From Carnobacterium_B sp040274945 (GTDB lineage: Bacteria > Bacillota > Bacilli > Lactobacillales > Carnobacteriaceae): a stretch of DNA of 64,000 nt. The DNA is taken from contig NZ_JBEMAR010000001.1 in assembly GCF_040274945.1 (NCBI RefSeq), positions 434,001 through 498,000 of the forward strand. Direction: 5' to 3'. The notes beneath the pieces are model-generated. The model did not search any database, was not told the DNA's origin, and was given only the letters and a program-made list of their open reading frames with translations. A program made the position numbers and the translations under genes. Positions within the stretch are counted from its first letter, which is position 1; each line of letters starts with the position of its first letter. This document shows positions 1 to 9,043 of the stretch, one piece after another.

Positions 1-138
1 ACCAATAATACAAACAAAAAGAGAACCCTGTTCAACTTCTCTTGTATCTTGAGTAACTTTTGTAATTTCTAAACTATCAGAAAAATCTGCCGAAAATTTC
101 TTTGATTTTAATGGTTTGATCAATTCGATTGCTTTCAC
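1..138 (-). CDS. murE: UDP-N-acetylmuramyl-tripeptide synthetase, N-terminal fragment (runs off the window)
   Basis: Only the first 46 codons are present; the rest lies beyond the left edge. MurE adds the third stem-peptide residue to UDP-MurNAc-L-Ala-D-Glu in the cytoplasm. The translation begins MKAIELIKPL and residues 29-46 (TQDTREVEQGSLFVCIIG) match the D-[ST]-R-x-V-x-x-G-x-LF pattern near the start of Mur ligases. I chose the GTG at 136-138 because an AAAGGTG ribosome site sits 7 bases upstream of it. Only 16 bases separate it from the pbpX stop, so it is in the same operon. MurF has a similar N-terminal pattern and cannot be fully excluded, but murE following a class B PBP gene is the usual Bacillus-type order. 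Confidence 0.8.
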   Translation of the reverse strand, partial: MKAIELIKPLKSKKFSADFSDSLEITKVTQDTREVEQGSLFVCIIG

Positions 139-154
139 TGTTTTTCACCTTTTT

Positions 155-2314
155 CTATTCTTGTGGAGTTTCTAATTTTATGGTAATTTTATCCGTACTT
201 TGCATATTGGCATTTGGTTCGAGGCTTTGACTGACGACATAGCCTTCCCCTTCAAATATAAATTCTAATCCAGTTATTTCTGAAACCTTTAAAACATCAT
301 TTTTTGACCATCCCATCATATCCGGCATAGTCATAGCTCCATTAGTCATTAAAACCACACGTTGATTTTCAATAGTAGTCTCAGTTGGTAATGGTAATTG
401 TTGTACTATTGTATCACCATTTCCAACAACGGTCACATTTAACTGAGTACCTTCTAATGATTTTAGTGCTTCATTTTTTGAAATTCCAGTAACTTTTGGC
501 ATTTCGACCGTATTTGTCTCAGCTTCTTCGTCTTCTCCTAAAGCCAAATATTCTAATGCTCGTTTCATAATAGGTTGGTAAATTTCTTTAACTACTCCAC
601 TTCCTGTTATACTGCCATCTTTAATTTCAGGTTGTTGTACTGTAATGTAAAGAATCACTTTTGGATCATCTGCTGGAGCCATAGCCGCAACAGAATAAAT
701 GTAATTTGTTCCTCCACTATAATACTGTTTTGTTTTAGGATTGACAATCTCAGCAGTCCCAGTTTTTGCAGCAATTTCATATCCATCGATTTGATAGCCT
801 ACACCTGTCCCATTTTCGTTGTAAACGACCTCTTTTAAATACTCCAATGTTTGATCTGCTACTTCTTTACTTATTGGTTGGCCTACAACTTCTGGCTCAA
901 CGATTGTTTCTTTTCCTGTGTCTGAATCAACAAATTTACTTATAAATTGCGGTTTCATCATTTGGCCATCATTTGCTACCGCTGTAAAAGCTTGCAACAT
1001 CTGTAATGCGGTAACGGTTAACCCTTGCCCAAAAGCGGTATTTGCTTGTTCTAGAGGATAGTTAAAAGCAACTGAACCTTTAGCTTCATTTGCTAAACCA
1101 GAATTAGTCGTTTGACCAATTCCGAAGGCATCCATATATTCTTTCCAAGTTTCTGGGCTCATTTTTTCCATTAAGTTAGCAAAAGCCACATTACTCGAAC
1201 GTGCCAAACCTTCTAAATAAGAAATCGTACCCCAACCATTTGGATTATGGTCATGAATCGGATCATCAGCAATCATTTTCACTCCAGATTGGAAATAAGC
1301 ATTTGGATCAAAAACACCTTCACTGACAGCTGCAGCTAAGGTCAATATCTTCATTGTAGATCCTGGTTCATAGGTGTTTTCCACCAAAACGTTTTGCCAC
1401 AATTGATCGATGCCTTCTTTTGTAGTTCCATTAAATGTAGGTCTCTGTGATGCTGCAATAATAGCGCCTGTTTCTGGATTAATCAACGTTGCGGTTACCA
1501 TAGCAGGATTGTATTTATCATCAATTTCGGTCATAACATTTTCCATGTAGACTTGCATTCGTTTATCTAAAGTTAGATAGATATCATCCCCATTTTCAGG
1601 TTCTGTTGTTTCTACTTTAGAATTTGGAATAACGTAACCAAAACTGTCTTTTTGATAAATCGTTTTCCCATCTGTACCTTTAAGAATATCGTCATATGCA
1701 AGCTCAATCCCCATCATGCCGGTTAAGTCCGTGCTAGAAACACCTTCTTTTTCTCCAGAGGGTAATGCAGCATAACCGACTAAATGCGAAGCGAATATTC
1801 CATTAGGATAAAGTCTTGTAGGGGTCTCCTCAAAGACGATACCTGGTAGCTTTTCTTCTTCAATACTCTTTTTTGTATCAAACGATAAGTTTTTCCCTGC
1901 TTCACCAAATTCAACTTGATTAAGATCTTTTTGATTTAAGTTTGCTAAAATGTCTTCTTTACTCATAGGGATGTATTTTTCTAATACTTCAGCTGTTTTT
2001 TCTTTGTCCGATACATGGAGTGCTTCATCAGGATTAGACCATTGATCTGTTAAAACCGCTACTAAAGAATAAGAAGTAGCATCTAATGCAACCGATTCCC
2101 CCCCAACATCATATATGGTTCCTCGGTTTGCTTCTAGGATGCTACTTCTCGTGTATAAATTATTTATATTTTGCGATAAATTTTCTCCATTAACTTCACC
2201 TTTTACCATGATAAATGCAATTCGTCCCGCAAAAACAATGAGTAAAAGAATTGTGCCAAAAAACAATAGTATGGCAACTTTTTTTCTGTTTTTTAGAGGG
2301 TTTTTATTCGTCAT
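155..2314 (-). CDS. pbpX: Penicillin-binding protein 2X-type transpeptidase with two PASTA domains
   Basis: Class B PBP that cross-links septal peptidoglycan on the outer membrane face, working with FtsW and the FtsL/DivIB/DivIC complex. The 719-residue protein has one N-terminal membrane segment (about 12-37), a dimerisation region, and a transpeptidase domain with the three classic motifs: STMK with nucleophile Ser319, SSN at 373-375, and KTG at 517-519. Two PASTA repeats close the protein (about 604-658 and 660-715), as in Streptococcus PBP2x and Bacillus PBP2B. Its ATG overlaps the ftsL stop (ATGA), so it is translationally coupled to ftsL, and murE follows. No second PBP of the SpoVD type lies beside it, consistent with a non-sporulating organism. 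Confidence 0.96.
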   Translation of the reverse strand: MTNKNPLKNRKKVAILLFFGTILLLIVFAGRIAFIMVKGEVNGENLSQNINNLYTRSSILEANRGTIYDVGGESVALDATSYSLVAVLTDQWSNPDEALHVSDKEKTAEVLEKYIPMSKEDILANLNQKDLNQVEFGEAGKNLSFDTKKSIEEEKLPGIVFEETPTRLYPNGIFASHLVGYAALPSGEKEGVSSTDLTGMMGIELAYDDILKGTDGKTIYQKDSFGYVIPNSKVETTEPENGDDIYLTLDKRMQVYMENVMTEIDDKYNPAMVTATLINPETGAIIAASQRPTFNGTTKEGIDQLWQNVLVENTYEPGSTMKILTLAAAVSEGVFDPNAYFQSGVKMIADDPIHDHNPNGWGTISYLEGLARSSNVAFANLMEKMSPETWKEYMDAFGIGQTTNSGLANEAKGSVAFNYPLEQANTAFGQGLTVTALQMLQAFTAVANDGQMMKPQFISKFVDSDTGKETIVEPEVVGQPISKEVADQTLEYLKEVVYNENGTGVGYQIDGYEIAAKTGTAEIVNPKTKQYYSGGTNYIYSVAAMAPADDPKVILYITVQQPEIKDGSITGSGVVKEIYQPIMKRALEYLALGEDEEAETNTVEMPKVTGISKNEALKSLEGTQLNVTVVGNGDTIVQQLPLPTETTIENQRVVLMTNGAMTMPDMMGWSKNDVLKVSEITGLEFIFEGEGYVVSQSLEPNANMQSTDKITIKLETPQE

Positions 2315-2694
2315 TTTATAACATTCCTTACATTTTCTTCATTCATTTCTAAACCAAATTTATTTGCAATTTCATACACACGATCATAACGTGATAATTC
2401 TTGAACTTCTTGTTCTAAGTTTTCATTTACCGTTGTAGATTCAGCAATAGAGGTTGTTGCATCTTGTAGCGTACGATTCGTACTGGCAATGGTAATCTCT
2501 AAAGAAATACTAACAGCGATAAGAGCAAACAAAATAATTAAAACTGAACTGATAAGTATTTTTTCTCCTTTTGTTATACCTATTCTTTTTGTAAAAGGAG
2601 TATGTATTTTTTCCTTTTTAGGAGTAGGAGCTGTCTGCGGCTGAAAGGGTACTTCGACTTCAAGGTTTCTAGCTAAATTACTTTCTAATGGCAT
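2311..2694 (-). CDS. ftsL: Cell division protein FtsL
   Basis: Small bitopic division protein that forms a complex with DivIC and DivIB and recruits and activates the septal synthase. The 127-residue product has a basic cytoplasmic tail, one membrane segment (about 46-66) and an extracellular coiled-coil-like stretch rich in E, N, Q and L (about 70-105). Sequence conservation in FtsL is low, so the call rests mainly on size, topology and position between rsmH and the PBP2x gene, which is invariant in Firmicutes. Its stop overlaps the pbpX start by ATGA. Ribosome site AAGGAAG is 9 bases upstream. Confidence 0.9.
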   Translation of the reverse strand: MPLESNLARNLEVEVPFQPQTAPTPKKEKIHTPFTKRIGITKGEKILISSVLIILFALIAVSISLEITIASTNRTLQDATTSIAESTTVNENLEQEVQELSRYDRVYEIANKFGLEMNEENVRNVIK

Positions 2695-2725
2695 ACTATA
2701 ATACTTCCTTCCTATCCTTTAATGT

Positions 2726-3682
2726 TTAGTTTACTTTGGTTTGTTTTTCAGCAATTCGTAACTTGGCACTTCTCGAACGATTATTTACGGCTAACTCTTC
2801 TTCTGAAGGTAAAATTGGTTTTCTAGTAATCAATTTTAATTCAGGTAAAAATTCGTCTGGAATAACTGGTAATCCACGAGGCAATTCAGGTCCTTTAGAA
2901 TGATCTTTAAAGATAGATTTAACGATTCGATCTTCTAATGAATGAAACGAAATCACGCTGATACGCCCACCAATTGATAATAATTCAATTGCTTGTTCCA
3001 ACGAATCTTCTACTGAGGATAATTCATCATTAACAGCAATTCGTATCGCTTGAAAGACACGTTTTGCTGGATGGCCGCCTTTTCTTCTAGCTGGTGCAGG
3101 TATTCCTGATTTAATGAGTTCAACTAATTCGCTAGTTGTTTCAATAGGCTTAATTTCTCTAGCAGCTTCAATTTTACGAGCAATTTGTTTCGAAAATTTT
3201 TCTTCTCCATAACGGTAGAAAATTCTAATCAAATCGTGGTAAGACCATTCATTAACGACATCTTTTGCTGTTAAGGGAGCATCTGTATCCATTCGCATGT
3301 CTAGAGGTGCATCTTGATGGTAACTAAAGCCTCGTTCTGCTTCGTCTAGCTGTGGTGAAGAAACTCCTAAATCATATAACACTCCATCTACTTCGTTTAT
3401 TCCACGTTCAGTTAATTCATCTTTAATATATCGGAAATTTGCTTTAATAAAGGTAACCATACCTTTTTCAACATATTCAGCTAAACGGATTTTTGCGTTT
3501 TCAATTGCACGCTCATCTTGGTCAAAAGCAAATAAATGCCCGTTTTCATTCAATTGTGATAATAAATATTCACTATGACCCGCTCCACCTAAAGTGCAAT
3601 CAACATAAATACCTTCTGGGGATAACGACAGCCCATCAACTGTTTCGCGCAATAAGACTGTTTCATGATTAAATGCTGTCAT
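2726..3682 (-). CDS. rsmH: 16S rRNA (cytosine(1402)-N(4))-methyltransferase RsmH (MraW)
   Basis: SAM-dependent methyltransferase that makes the N4 methylation of C1402 in the 16S rRNA P site, fine-tuning start-codon selection. The 318-residue length is typical. The SAM-binding motif I (VDCTLGGAGHSEYLL) is at about 27-41, and the family hallmarks DLGVSSPQLDEAERGFSY and GGRISVISFHSLEDRIVK are visible. It is the second gene of the dcw cluster, between mraZ and ftsL. The ATG is preceded by a TAGGTAGG ribosome site. Confidence 0.97.
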   Translation of the reverse strand: MTAFNHETVLLRETVDGLSLSPEGIYVDCTLGGAGHSEYLLSQLNENGHLFAFDQDERAIENAKIRLAEYVEKGMVTFIKANFRYIKDELTERGINEVDGVLYDLGVSSPQLDEAERGFSYHQDAPLDMRMDTDAPLTAKDVVNEWSYHDLIRIFYRYGEEKFSKQIARKIEAAREIKPIETTSELVELIKSGIPAPARRKGGHPAKRVFQAIRIAVNDELSSVEDSLEQAIELLSIGGRISVISFHSLEDRIVKSIFKDHSKGPELPRGLPVIPDEFLPELKLITRKPILPSEEELAVNNRSRSAKLRIAEKQTKVN

Positions 3683-3744
3683 TTTTTTCGCCTACCTAAC
3701 TCACTAATTTATTTATCTTTTTTTATTTTTAAATTGATAGATTG

Positions 3745-4176
3745 CTAGAATCCAAAATCAATCATATCTTCAGCAATACTATCAAATGTTTCTTCAGCTT
3801 CTTGGGAAACTTGGTTCCATCTGGTCTCTCCCCAAATTTCAATTCGTTCAGAAACTCCAACAACATGGCAAACTTTTTCTAATTTTGCATGTTCTCTCAA
3901 TGTTTGAGGAATATTGATTCTTCCTTGTTTATCTATTTCACATTCAACAGCAGCTGAGTAAAAGAATCTTGTAAAAGCACGAGCTTCTTTTTTTGCTAGC
4001 GGAAGCTGTTTGAGCTTTTCTTCAAGAGCAGACCATGATTCTTGCGGATATCCAAACAAACATCCATCTAATCCACGAGTAAGAATAAACTTCTCACCTA
4101 AATCAGATCGAAACTTTGATGGCATGATTAAACGACCTTTGGCATCAATGTTGTGCTTGTGTTCACCCAATAACAT
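3745..4176 (-). CDS. mraZ: Transcriptional regulator MraZ
   Basis: AbrB/SpoVT-type DNA-binding protein that assembles into rings and represses its own dcw operon. At 143 residues it has the expected length, with two tandem swapped-hairpin halves: the first near residues 7-50 (HKHNIDAKGRLIMPSKFR) and the second near 78-123 (CEIDKQGRINIPQTLREHA). Each half carries the D-x-x-GR-[IL]-x-[IM]-P motif. A GGGGTG ribosome site precedes the ATG. Three 10-bp-spaced MraZ boxes lie 38-67 bases upstream, indicating autoregulation. Confidence 0.96.
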   Translation of the reverse strand: MLLGEHKHNIDAKGRLIMPSKFRSDLGEKFILTRGLDGCLFGYPQESWSALEEKLKQLPLAKKEARAFTRFFYSAAVECEIDKQGRINIPQTLREHAKLEKVCHVVGVSERIEIWGETRWNQVSQEAEETFDSIAEDMIDFGF

Positions 4177-4213
4177 AGCTGTCTCACCCCAAACTCCAAT
4201 TAGATATTTTTAG

Positions 4214-4243
4214 TCTACCACAATGCCCCACTTTCCTCCACAT
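4214..4243 (-). promoter_or_regulatory. MraZ operator: three GTGG repeats at 10-bp spacing
   Basis: Read on the minus strand this is TGTGGAGGAA, AGTGGGGCAT, TGTGGTAGAC: three direct repeats with the GTGG core exactly 10 bp apart (plus-strand CCAC at 4238, 4228 and 4218). This is the documented MraZ-binding arrangement in Escherichia coli and Mycoplasma (TGGG/GTGG boxes with one-turn spacing). Placement just upstream of mraZ supports autorepression of the dcw cluster. No convincing -35/-10 pair could be assigned around it. Confidence 0.85.
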
Positions 4244-4356
4244 TTATTCAAAAAAAGACATAAATCTTTTTGATTACAGCCTGATTGTGTTTAAATACTT
4301 AAATGCTTCTATTCCTATGTTGATTTTCAAGTGGGGAATCCTCCCAAATTACTGTA

Positions 4357-4404
4357 AAAAAAAAGCAAAAAAGAGACAAAATTGTCTCTTTTTTGCTTTT
4401 TTTT
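4357..4404. terminator. Bidirectional terminator upstream of mraZ
   Basis: A 23-bp perfect inverted repeat (4357-4379 with 4382-4404) reads AAAAAGCAAAAAAGAGACAA and its complement, with A- and T-tracts on the outside. It lies after the DUF3397 gene and before the mraZ operator, so it separates the two transcription units. The remaining gene-free sequence at 4244-4356 and 4405-4516 shows nothing else I can name. Confidence 0.8.
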
Positions 4405-4516
4405 GTTTAATCCATCTTAAAATCATTTTCAAACAATACTATTTTAGTTAAACTGCTATTCGCCTAAACTAGAACTAACACTTTTTTTCAATTAACCAAA
4501 ATTTTTTATGTCTTTT

Positions 4517-4891
4517 TCAAGTCATTATTACATTAGCTGTAACCAAACTGTAATAGGCTAGTATAGAACTAATAAAAACAAATCGCCAATACGTTTTAAA
4601 AAAACTTTTATATAAAATCTCACCTTTTTTTGCCGCAATAACCAAAAGTACAACAATCCCTAAACTAAATATAAAAATTAAAAAATATGGAATTACAGAA
4701 AATCCATAGGTTAACTCGCTAAGAATATGAATACCTAAAATTAAAAAAGGAACCAGCAGATCTGGTAACTTAATAGCTGAATGTTGCCTTTTAAAATGAC
4801 GTTGCGTTATTTTACTGAAAAAAAGCAATAAAACAAGTGGCAAACAGTACAGTATCAGTTTCCCTATTATTAAAGAAGTCTCGGACTCCAT
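4517..4891 (-). CDS. DUF3397 family membrane protein
   Basis: A 124-residue, highly hydrophobic protein with four predicted membrane segments (about 8-25, 43-61, 67-87, 98-118) separated by short basic loops (KITQRHFKRQH, AAKKGEILYK). This size, topology and location immediately upstream of mraZ in Lactobacillales match DUF3397 proteins, whose function is unknown. An AAGGTGGG ribosome site precedes the ATG. It lies downstream of rpmF but is separated from it by a terminator. The family call is from memory and context rather than a profile search. Confidence 0.7.
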   Translation of the reverse strand: MESETSLIIGKLILYCLPLVLLLFFSKITQRHFKRQHSAIKLPDLLVPFLILGIHILSELTYGFSVIPYFLIFIFSLGIVVLLVIAAKKGEILYKSFFKTYWRFVFISSILAYYSLVTANVIMT

Positions 4892-5035
4892 TTCATCCCA
4901 CCTTTTAAGTATGTATATGCCTTACTTAATATCTGGCTACTTATTAGACTACACTATCACAAAAACGCTCTTCTTAAATTTAACGTAATTTCAGCTTTTT
5001 GTATACTCCAAATTAAATACTAGTTTAAAAATCAA

Positions 5036-5072
5036 AAAACCCCCATTGAGCCATGGTCTCAATAAGGGTTTT
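5036..5072 (-). terminator. Terminator after rpmF
   Basis: On the minus strand AAAACCC...ATTGAG is followed by CTCAAT...GGGGTTTTTT around a short CATGG loop. This stem plus U-tract lies 31 bases after the rpmF stop and would end the tmcAL-yceD-rpmF transcript. Confidence 0.75.
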
Positions 5073-5103
5073 CAAATCATCTCGTAATGAAATGTGCAAA
5101 AAA

Positions 5104-5283
5104 TTAAGCTTCTTTGCTGATTACTTCTTTACCATCGTAATGTCCACATGATGCACAAACGTGATGGCTTTTTTTCAATTCGCCACAGTTAGGGCATGCG
5201 TTCATACCTGGAACTTCTAATTTAAAATGAGTACGACGTCTGTTTTTCTTAGCTTTTGATGTTCTTCTTGCTGGTACTGCCAT
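5104..5283 (-). CDS. rpmF: 50S ribosomal protein L32
   Basis: A 59-residue basic protein of the large ribosomal subunit. The start MAVPARRTSKAKKNRRRTH is the L32 signature, and a zinc ribbon follows with two Cys pairs (CPNC at about 30-33 and CASC at about 43-46). The ATG at 5281-5283 has an AAGGAGGTG ribosome site. It follows the yceD-family gene, the same order as ylbN-rpmF in Bacillus. The presence of all four cysteines marks the zinc-dependent form. Confidence 0.97.
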   Translation of the reverse strand: MAVPARRTSKAKKNRRRTHFKLEVPGMNACPNCGELKKSHHVCASCGHYDGKEVISKEA

Positions 5284-5351
5284 TCCTTACACCTCCTTAA
5301 AAATTGCTTCTCTACACAAATTTGTGCTAAAAAGAAGCCTATAATACATAC

Positions 5352-5915
5352 TTATTTCTGATTATCAGATTCGTCTTTAAACAAATCTTTCAAACCAGCA
5401 AAACGCGGATCTTCAGTTTCTGATTTCTGTGTTTCTAAATCTGAAATGTATTCATCTTCAGAAACGACCAGCCAATCATTTCCACTAGGCATTTCTTGTC
5501 CTTCTATCTCCTCTTGCGTAAAGACTTGCAATGGAAGATTTAACAAAACTGCATCCGTGATAGCTTCAGACAGATCAATCATATCTTTATCTAAAAGAAT
5601 GACTGTTTCTTCCTCATTATCTATTTTAGATCCAGGAGTAGCAGAAGGCGGAATATAGATTTCATCTATTCCAATTGACATAGGGAACAAAACTGGTTTT
5701 AGTGATCTTGCAGAGGGTAGTGTCACATTTAATGAAACAACCATATGAAGCAAGATTTCTTTTTCATGAACAATGAGTGTTCCTTCTAAGTTAATTGGAG
5801 AAACATCCATTAATTCCTTTTCTCGATTCATCAACGGTTTTTTTAAGTCAACAGTTTCCGAGAAAACTAACGGCTCATTGCGGTATTTTTGCAATTCGTT
5901 TAATGACCATTTCAT
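5352..5915 (-). CDS. YceD/DUF177 family protein (YlbN-like)
   Basis: A 187-residue acidic protein. Members of the YceD family almost always sit upstream of rpmF and are implicated in 23S rRNA or large-subunit biogenesis, although the biochemical role in Firmicutes is unsettled. Visible features are the N-terminal MKWSLNELQKY, a central beta-rich domain (about 45-130) and an acidic C-terminal tail ending in DPRFAGLKDLF, which is typical of the family. Gene order tmcAL-yceD-rpmF equals ylbM-ylbN-rpmF of Bacillus. An AGGAGTG ribosome site precedes the start. Confidence 0.88.
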   Translation of the reverse strand: MKWSLNELQKYRNEPLVFSETVDLKKPLMNREKELMDVSPINLEGTLIVHEKEILLHMVVSLNVTLPSARSLKPVLFPMSIGIDEIYIPPSATPGSKIDNEEETVILLDKDMIDLSEAITDAVLLNLPLQVFTQEEIEGQEMPSGNDWLVVSEDEYISDLETQKSETEDPRFAGLKDLFKDESDNQK

Positions 5916-6000
5916 TTTACATCACTCCTAAAGCAACAAAGATTATTATACTAGTGAATGAACCCTTTGTCAACGTATTTTACCTTACAGTCTTTTCTTG

Positions 6001-7221
6001 CTAAGCTTTGTTTTCATAGGTATTTTCAAAATAAAAATTTAGTGGCTGACGATAATAATCTTGTTCTTTTATTAAACCCAACTGACCCATTTGGTAAATT
6101 TTACCCGCTTTTATATCCAATGTCCATAAATCTTTGTTCTTTTTAGTTACATTGGCCATTAAAGGTATCGACAACTCTTTCTTTATTTCTTTCAAGTACT
6201 TTCTTCCTAATAAGCTGAATCCTAATAAATGGATAGCTTTTGGTTTTTGCAATTCCTTGACCATGTCTTCTTTTTTTAATTGAAGTAAGATGTACACACA
6301 CATTCGTTGCAACCGAGTCCATGATACACGTTTATTTTTAACTAACGAAATAAACTGCTCAAAACTTTTGGCTTTTTGAATACATTCTTTTAAGCGGTAT
6401 TCAATCCCTTCTGTTACTTGGTAAATAGACTGAAGTTCCTCCAATGACTGAACTTCTATTTGATATTTTAAATAAGGCCAATAATTTTCCCAGCTAACAA
6501 GCGGATTGGCGATTAGTAACTCCAAACTGCTTGTTGGCATACTTGCCCTCAATTCTTCAAGAGGTACAGTTTTTTGTTTGGTCTCCAATAATTTTTTTCG
6601 AATAGCTGTAGCACTTGAAAAGCTTTGCTCAATTAATTCTTCATCATGATAATCCGATCCGATCCGTGTCAGGATATAAAGTTCCATCGGTTTTTCATAA
6701 AGTAAATTCTCTTTTGCATAGGCTAATCCCAAAATATTATTTGGCGTAGATAAAGCGATGGGTTGGTTCGGAAGGAGTTCCTTAAGAACTTGTTCCATTT
6801 GTGAAGCATAAGTTTGTCCTTGGTTTTTATTTTCTTTAAATCGTTGGTTAATAGCTGCTGTATGCTGATTTAAAAATTGAGCTAGTTTTTGGTAATCCGC
6901 CCCTTCACCTGATTCAGAGCCAAAGCAGATTGCATCACACTTCATGGCTTGTAATAATTCAACGGCTCCTTTAGCAAAATAATCAGCTGGTTGCGCACTA
7001 AAAGCTACTGGTAGTTCGATCACTATATCTGCTCCAGCTGCTAACGCCATTTGTGTCCGAGTCCATTTGTCTACAATAGCTGGTTCGCCGCGTTGCAAGA
7101 AATTCCCACTCATTACAGCAATAATAATATCTGCACCCGATAATTCCCTAGCTTTTTTCAAATGATACACATGACCATTGTGCAATGGGTTATATTCTAC
7201 AACTACACCACAACTCTTCAT
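6001..7221 (-). CDS. tmcAL: tRNA(Met) cytidine acetate ligase TmcAL (YlbM)
   Basis: In Bacillus this enzyme activates acetate with ATP and forms N4-acetylcytidine at the wobble base of elongator tRNA-Met. The 406-residue protein opens with a nucleotidyltransferase fold: GVVVEYNPLHNGHVYHL (about 5-21) carries the HxGH motif, and VMSGNFLQRGEPAIVDKW (about 37-54) follows; both are strongly conserved in the family. Its position upstream of the yceD-rpmF pair matches Bacillus ylbM. It begins 17 bases after the recQ stop and is probably co-transcribed with recQ. Confidence 0.93.
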   Translation of the reverse strand: MKSCGVVVEYNPLHNGHVYHLKKARELSGADIIIAVMSGNFLQRGEPAIVDKWTRTQMALAAGADIVIELPVAFSAQPADYFAKGAVELLQAMKCDAICFGSESGEGADYQKLAQFLNQHTAAINQRFKENKNQGQTYASQMEQVLKELLPNQPIALSTPNNILGLAYAKENLLYEKPMELYILTRIGSDYHDEELIEQSFSSATAIRKKLLETKQKTVPLEELRASMPTSSLELLIANPLVSWENYWPYLKYQIEVQSLEELQSIYQVTEGIEYRLKECIQKAKSFEQFISLVKNKRVSWTRLQRMCVYILLQLKKEDMVKELQKPKAIHLLGFSLLGRKYLKEIKKELSIPLMANVTKKNKDLWTLDIKAGKIYQMGQLGLIKEQDYYRQPLNFYFENTYENKA

Positions 7222-7238
7222 TATTCAAAGACCTCTCT

Positions 7239-9008
7239 TTAACTTGTTACTTTAGCTTGTTTTAAGCAGGTTAAAAAAGCTTCTCCGTATTTTTCTAATT
7301 TATTTTCTCCTACACCTTTTACTGTCAACATTTCAGTTTCATTTTGAGGCATTAATACACACATTTGGTGCAATGTTTCATCTGAGAAAATAACATAAGG
7401 TGGAACTTTTTGTTCCGTTGCGAATGCACGCCTTAATTCTCTTAATTGATCGAATAAAGCATCGTCTACTGCTACTTTTTGTGCTACTTTTGCTTGTTTT
7501 CTCGTAACGGACAGTTCTCCTTTTAAAACAGCAACAGCTTTTTCGGTTAATTTTAAAATAGGGTACTGACCGTCAGTAGGCGCTAAATATTTTTCAGCCG
7601 TTAAATAATCAATCAATTGAGTCACATCTTTTTGAGGTACCCCTTTCATCAATCCATAAGTTGAAAGGTCTTCAAAATGCCATTGTGTGACTTTTTTATC
7701 TTTTGATCCAGTTAATACTTTCATGATGAGCGACTTTCCATACGTTTGACCCATACGCTTAACACAAGATAATACTTTTTGAGTCTCCAACGTAATGTCT
7801 GCAACTTCACGGTCATCTAAACAGTTGCTGCATCTTCCGCAATCTTCACAGTTATCGCCAAAATATTCGACAATGTACCGCTGCAAACAAATTTGCGTTG
7901 ACCCATATTGAGCCATTTCTCTTAATTTTCGGTATTCTTGATTTTTTAATTCTTCCGTCATCTCTGATTGGTCGATAAAGAATTTCTGAATTTGCATATC
8001 TTGAGGAGAAAATAATAAAATCGCATCACTTGGCAGTCCATCTCTACCTGCACGTCCAGCTTCTTGGTAATATGCTTCAATATTTTTTGGAATCTGGTAA
8101 TGAATTACAAAACGGACATTACTTTTATCAATCCCCATACCAAATGCATTTGTTGCGACCATTACCGTTACTTCATCATATAAAAATTTTTCTTGCCAGC
8201 TATTACGTTCATCTTCTTTTAATCCGCCATGATACTTACCAGCCTTGATTTTTTTGGCATTTAACAGTTCATAGATCCGCTCCACTTCTTTTCGTGTGCT
8301 AGCGTAGACAATTCCAGATTGCCCTTTGTTCACTGTTAAATAATCCAATAAGAACCGGTTGCGTTCTTGCCCTTTAATAACTTGAAAAGCTAGATTATCA
8401 CGCTCAAATCCTGTTTTCACTCGATTATCAGGAAGAATACCTAATAAATTCAAAATATCGTTTGAGACAATAGGTGTTGCCGTAGCTGTTAAAGCCAACA
8501 CGATAGGTCGATAATCCAATTGTTGGATTGATTCTCCTAAAGATAAGTAACTAGGCCTAAAATCATGCCCCCACTGAGAAATACAATGCGCTTCATCGAT
8601 AGCTATCATTGAGATATTTATCGTATGCATCAAGTAAAAAATTTCTTCCGTTTGGAATCGCTCAGGAGCAACATAAATCAACTTATAGTCTCCATTGACT
8701 GCTTTTTTCAAACGTACATTCATCTCTGCAGCAGTTAACGTACTATTTAAATAAGTAGCCGGTATACCTACTTCTGTTAATGCATCTACTTGATCCTTCA
8801 TCAAGGAAATAAGCGGTGAAACAACTATTGTCACTCCTTCAAAGACTAGAGAAGGAATCTGGTAACAAAGGGATTTCCCCCCGCCTGTTGGCATAATGGC
8901 TAACGTATCTTTTCCTTGTAAAACTTTTTCAATGACTTCTTTTTGTCCTGTTTTAAATTCTGTAAAACCATATGTCTCTTGGAGCACATGATAGGCCTTT
9001 GTTAACAA
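7239..9008 (-). CDS. recQ: ATP-dependent DNA helicase RecQ
   Basis: A 3'-5' DNA helicase for recombination and fork repair. Using the start chosen here the protein has 589 residues: helicase domain with Walker A TGGGKS (about 41-46) and DEAH box (about 138-141, in IDEAHCISQWGHD), motif VI region QEAGRAGRDG, a zinc-binding Cys cluster (C-x-RYIVEYFG then CEDCGRCSNC), a winged-helix RQC region, and a C-terminal HRDC domain. I prefer the TTG at 9006-9008 because AAAGGAGAG sits just before it. The ATG nine codons upstream (9035) has no ribosome site and would put that AGGAG inside the coding sequence. Only 35 bases lie between the start and the preceding terminator. Confidence 0.95.
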   Translation of the reverse strand: MLTKAYHVLQETYGFTEFKTGQKEVIEKVLQGKDTLAIMPTGGGKSLCYQIPSLVFEGVTIVVSPLISLMKDQVDALTEVGIPATYLNSTLTAAEMNVRLKKAVNGDYKLIYVAPERFQTEEIFYLMHTINISMIAIDEAHCISQWGHDFRPSYLSLGESIQQLDYRPIVLALTATATPIVSNDILNLLGILPDNRVKTGFERDNLAFQVIKGQERNRFLLDYLTVNKGQSGIVYASTRKEVERIYELLNAKKIKAGKYHGGLKEDERNSWQEKFLYDEVTVMVATNAFGMGIDKSNVRFVIHYQIPKNIEAYYQEAGRAGRDGLPSDAILLFSPQDMQIQKFFIDQSEMTEELKNQEYRKLREMAQYGSTQICLQRYIVEYFGDNCEDCGRCSNCLDDREVADITLETQKVLSCVKRMGQTYGKSLIMKVLTGSKDKKVTQWHFEDLSTYGLMKGVPQKDVTQLIDYLTAEKYLAPTDGQYPILKLTEKAVAVLKGELSVTRKQAKVAQKVAVDDALFDQLRELRRAFATEQKVPPYVIFSDETLHQMCVLMPQNETEMLTVKGVGENKLEKYGEAFLTCLKQAKVTS

Positions 9009-9043
9009 TGTATCTCTCCTTTCGATAGAAATCATTATGTAAA

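Noticed and set aside
575..838. Open frame of 87 codons on the plus strand inside pbpX
   Set aside because: It is antisense to a well-supported gene, has low-complexity composition and no ribosome site.
4325..4345. GTGGGGAATCCTCCC as a further MraZ box or hairpin
   Set aside because: Only one GTGG core on the plus strand and an imperfect short stem; not in phase with the operator on the minus strand.
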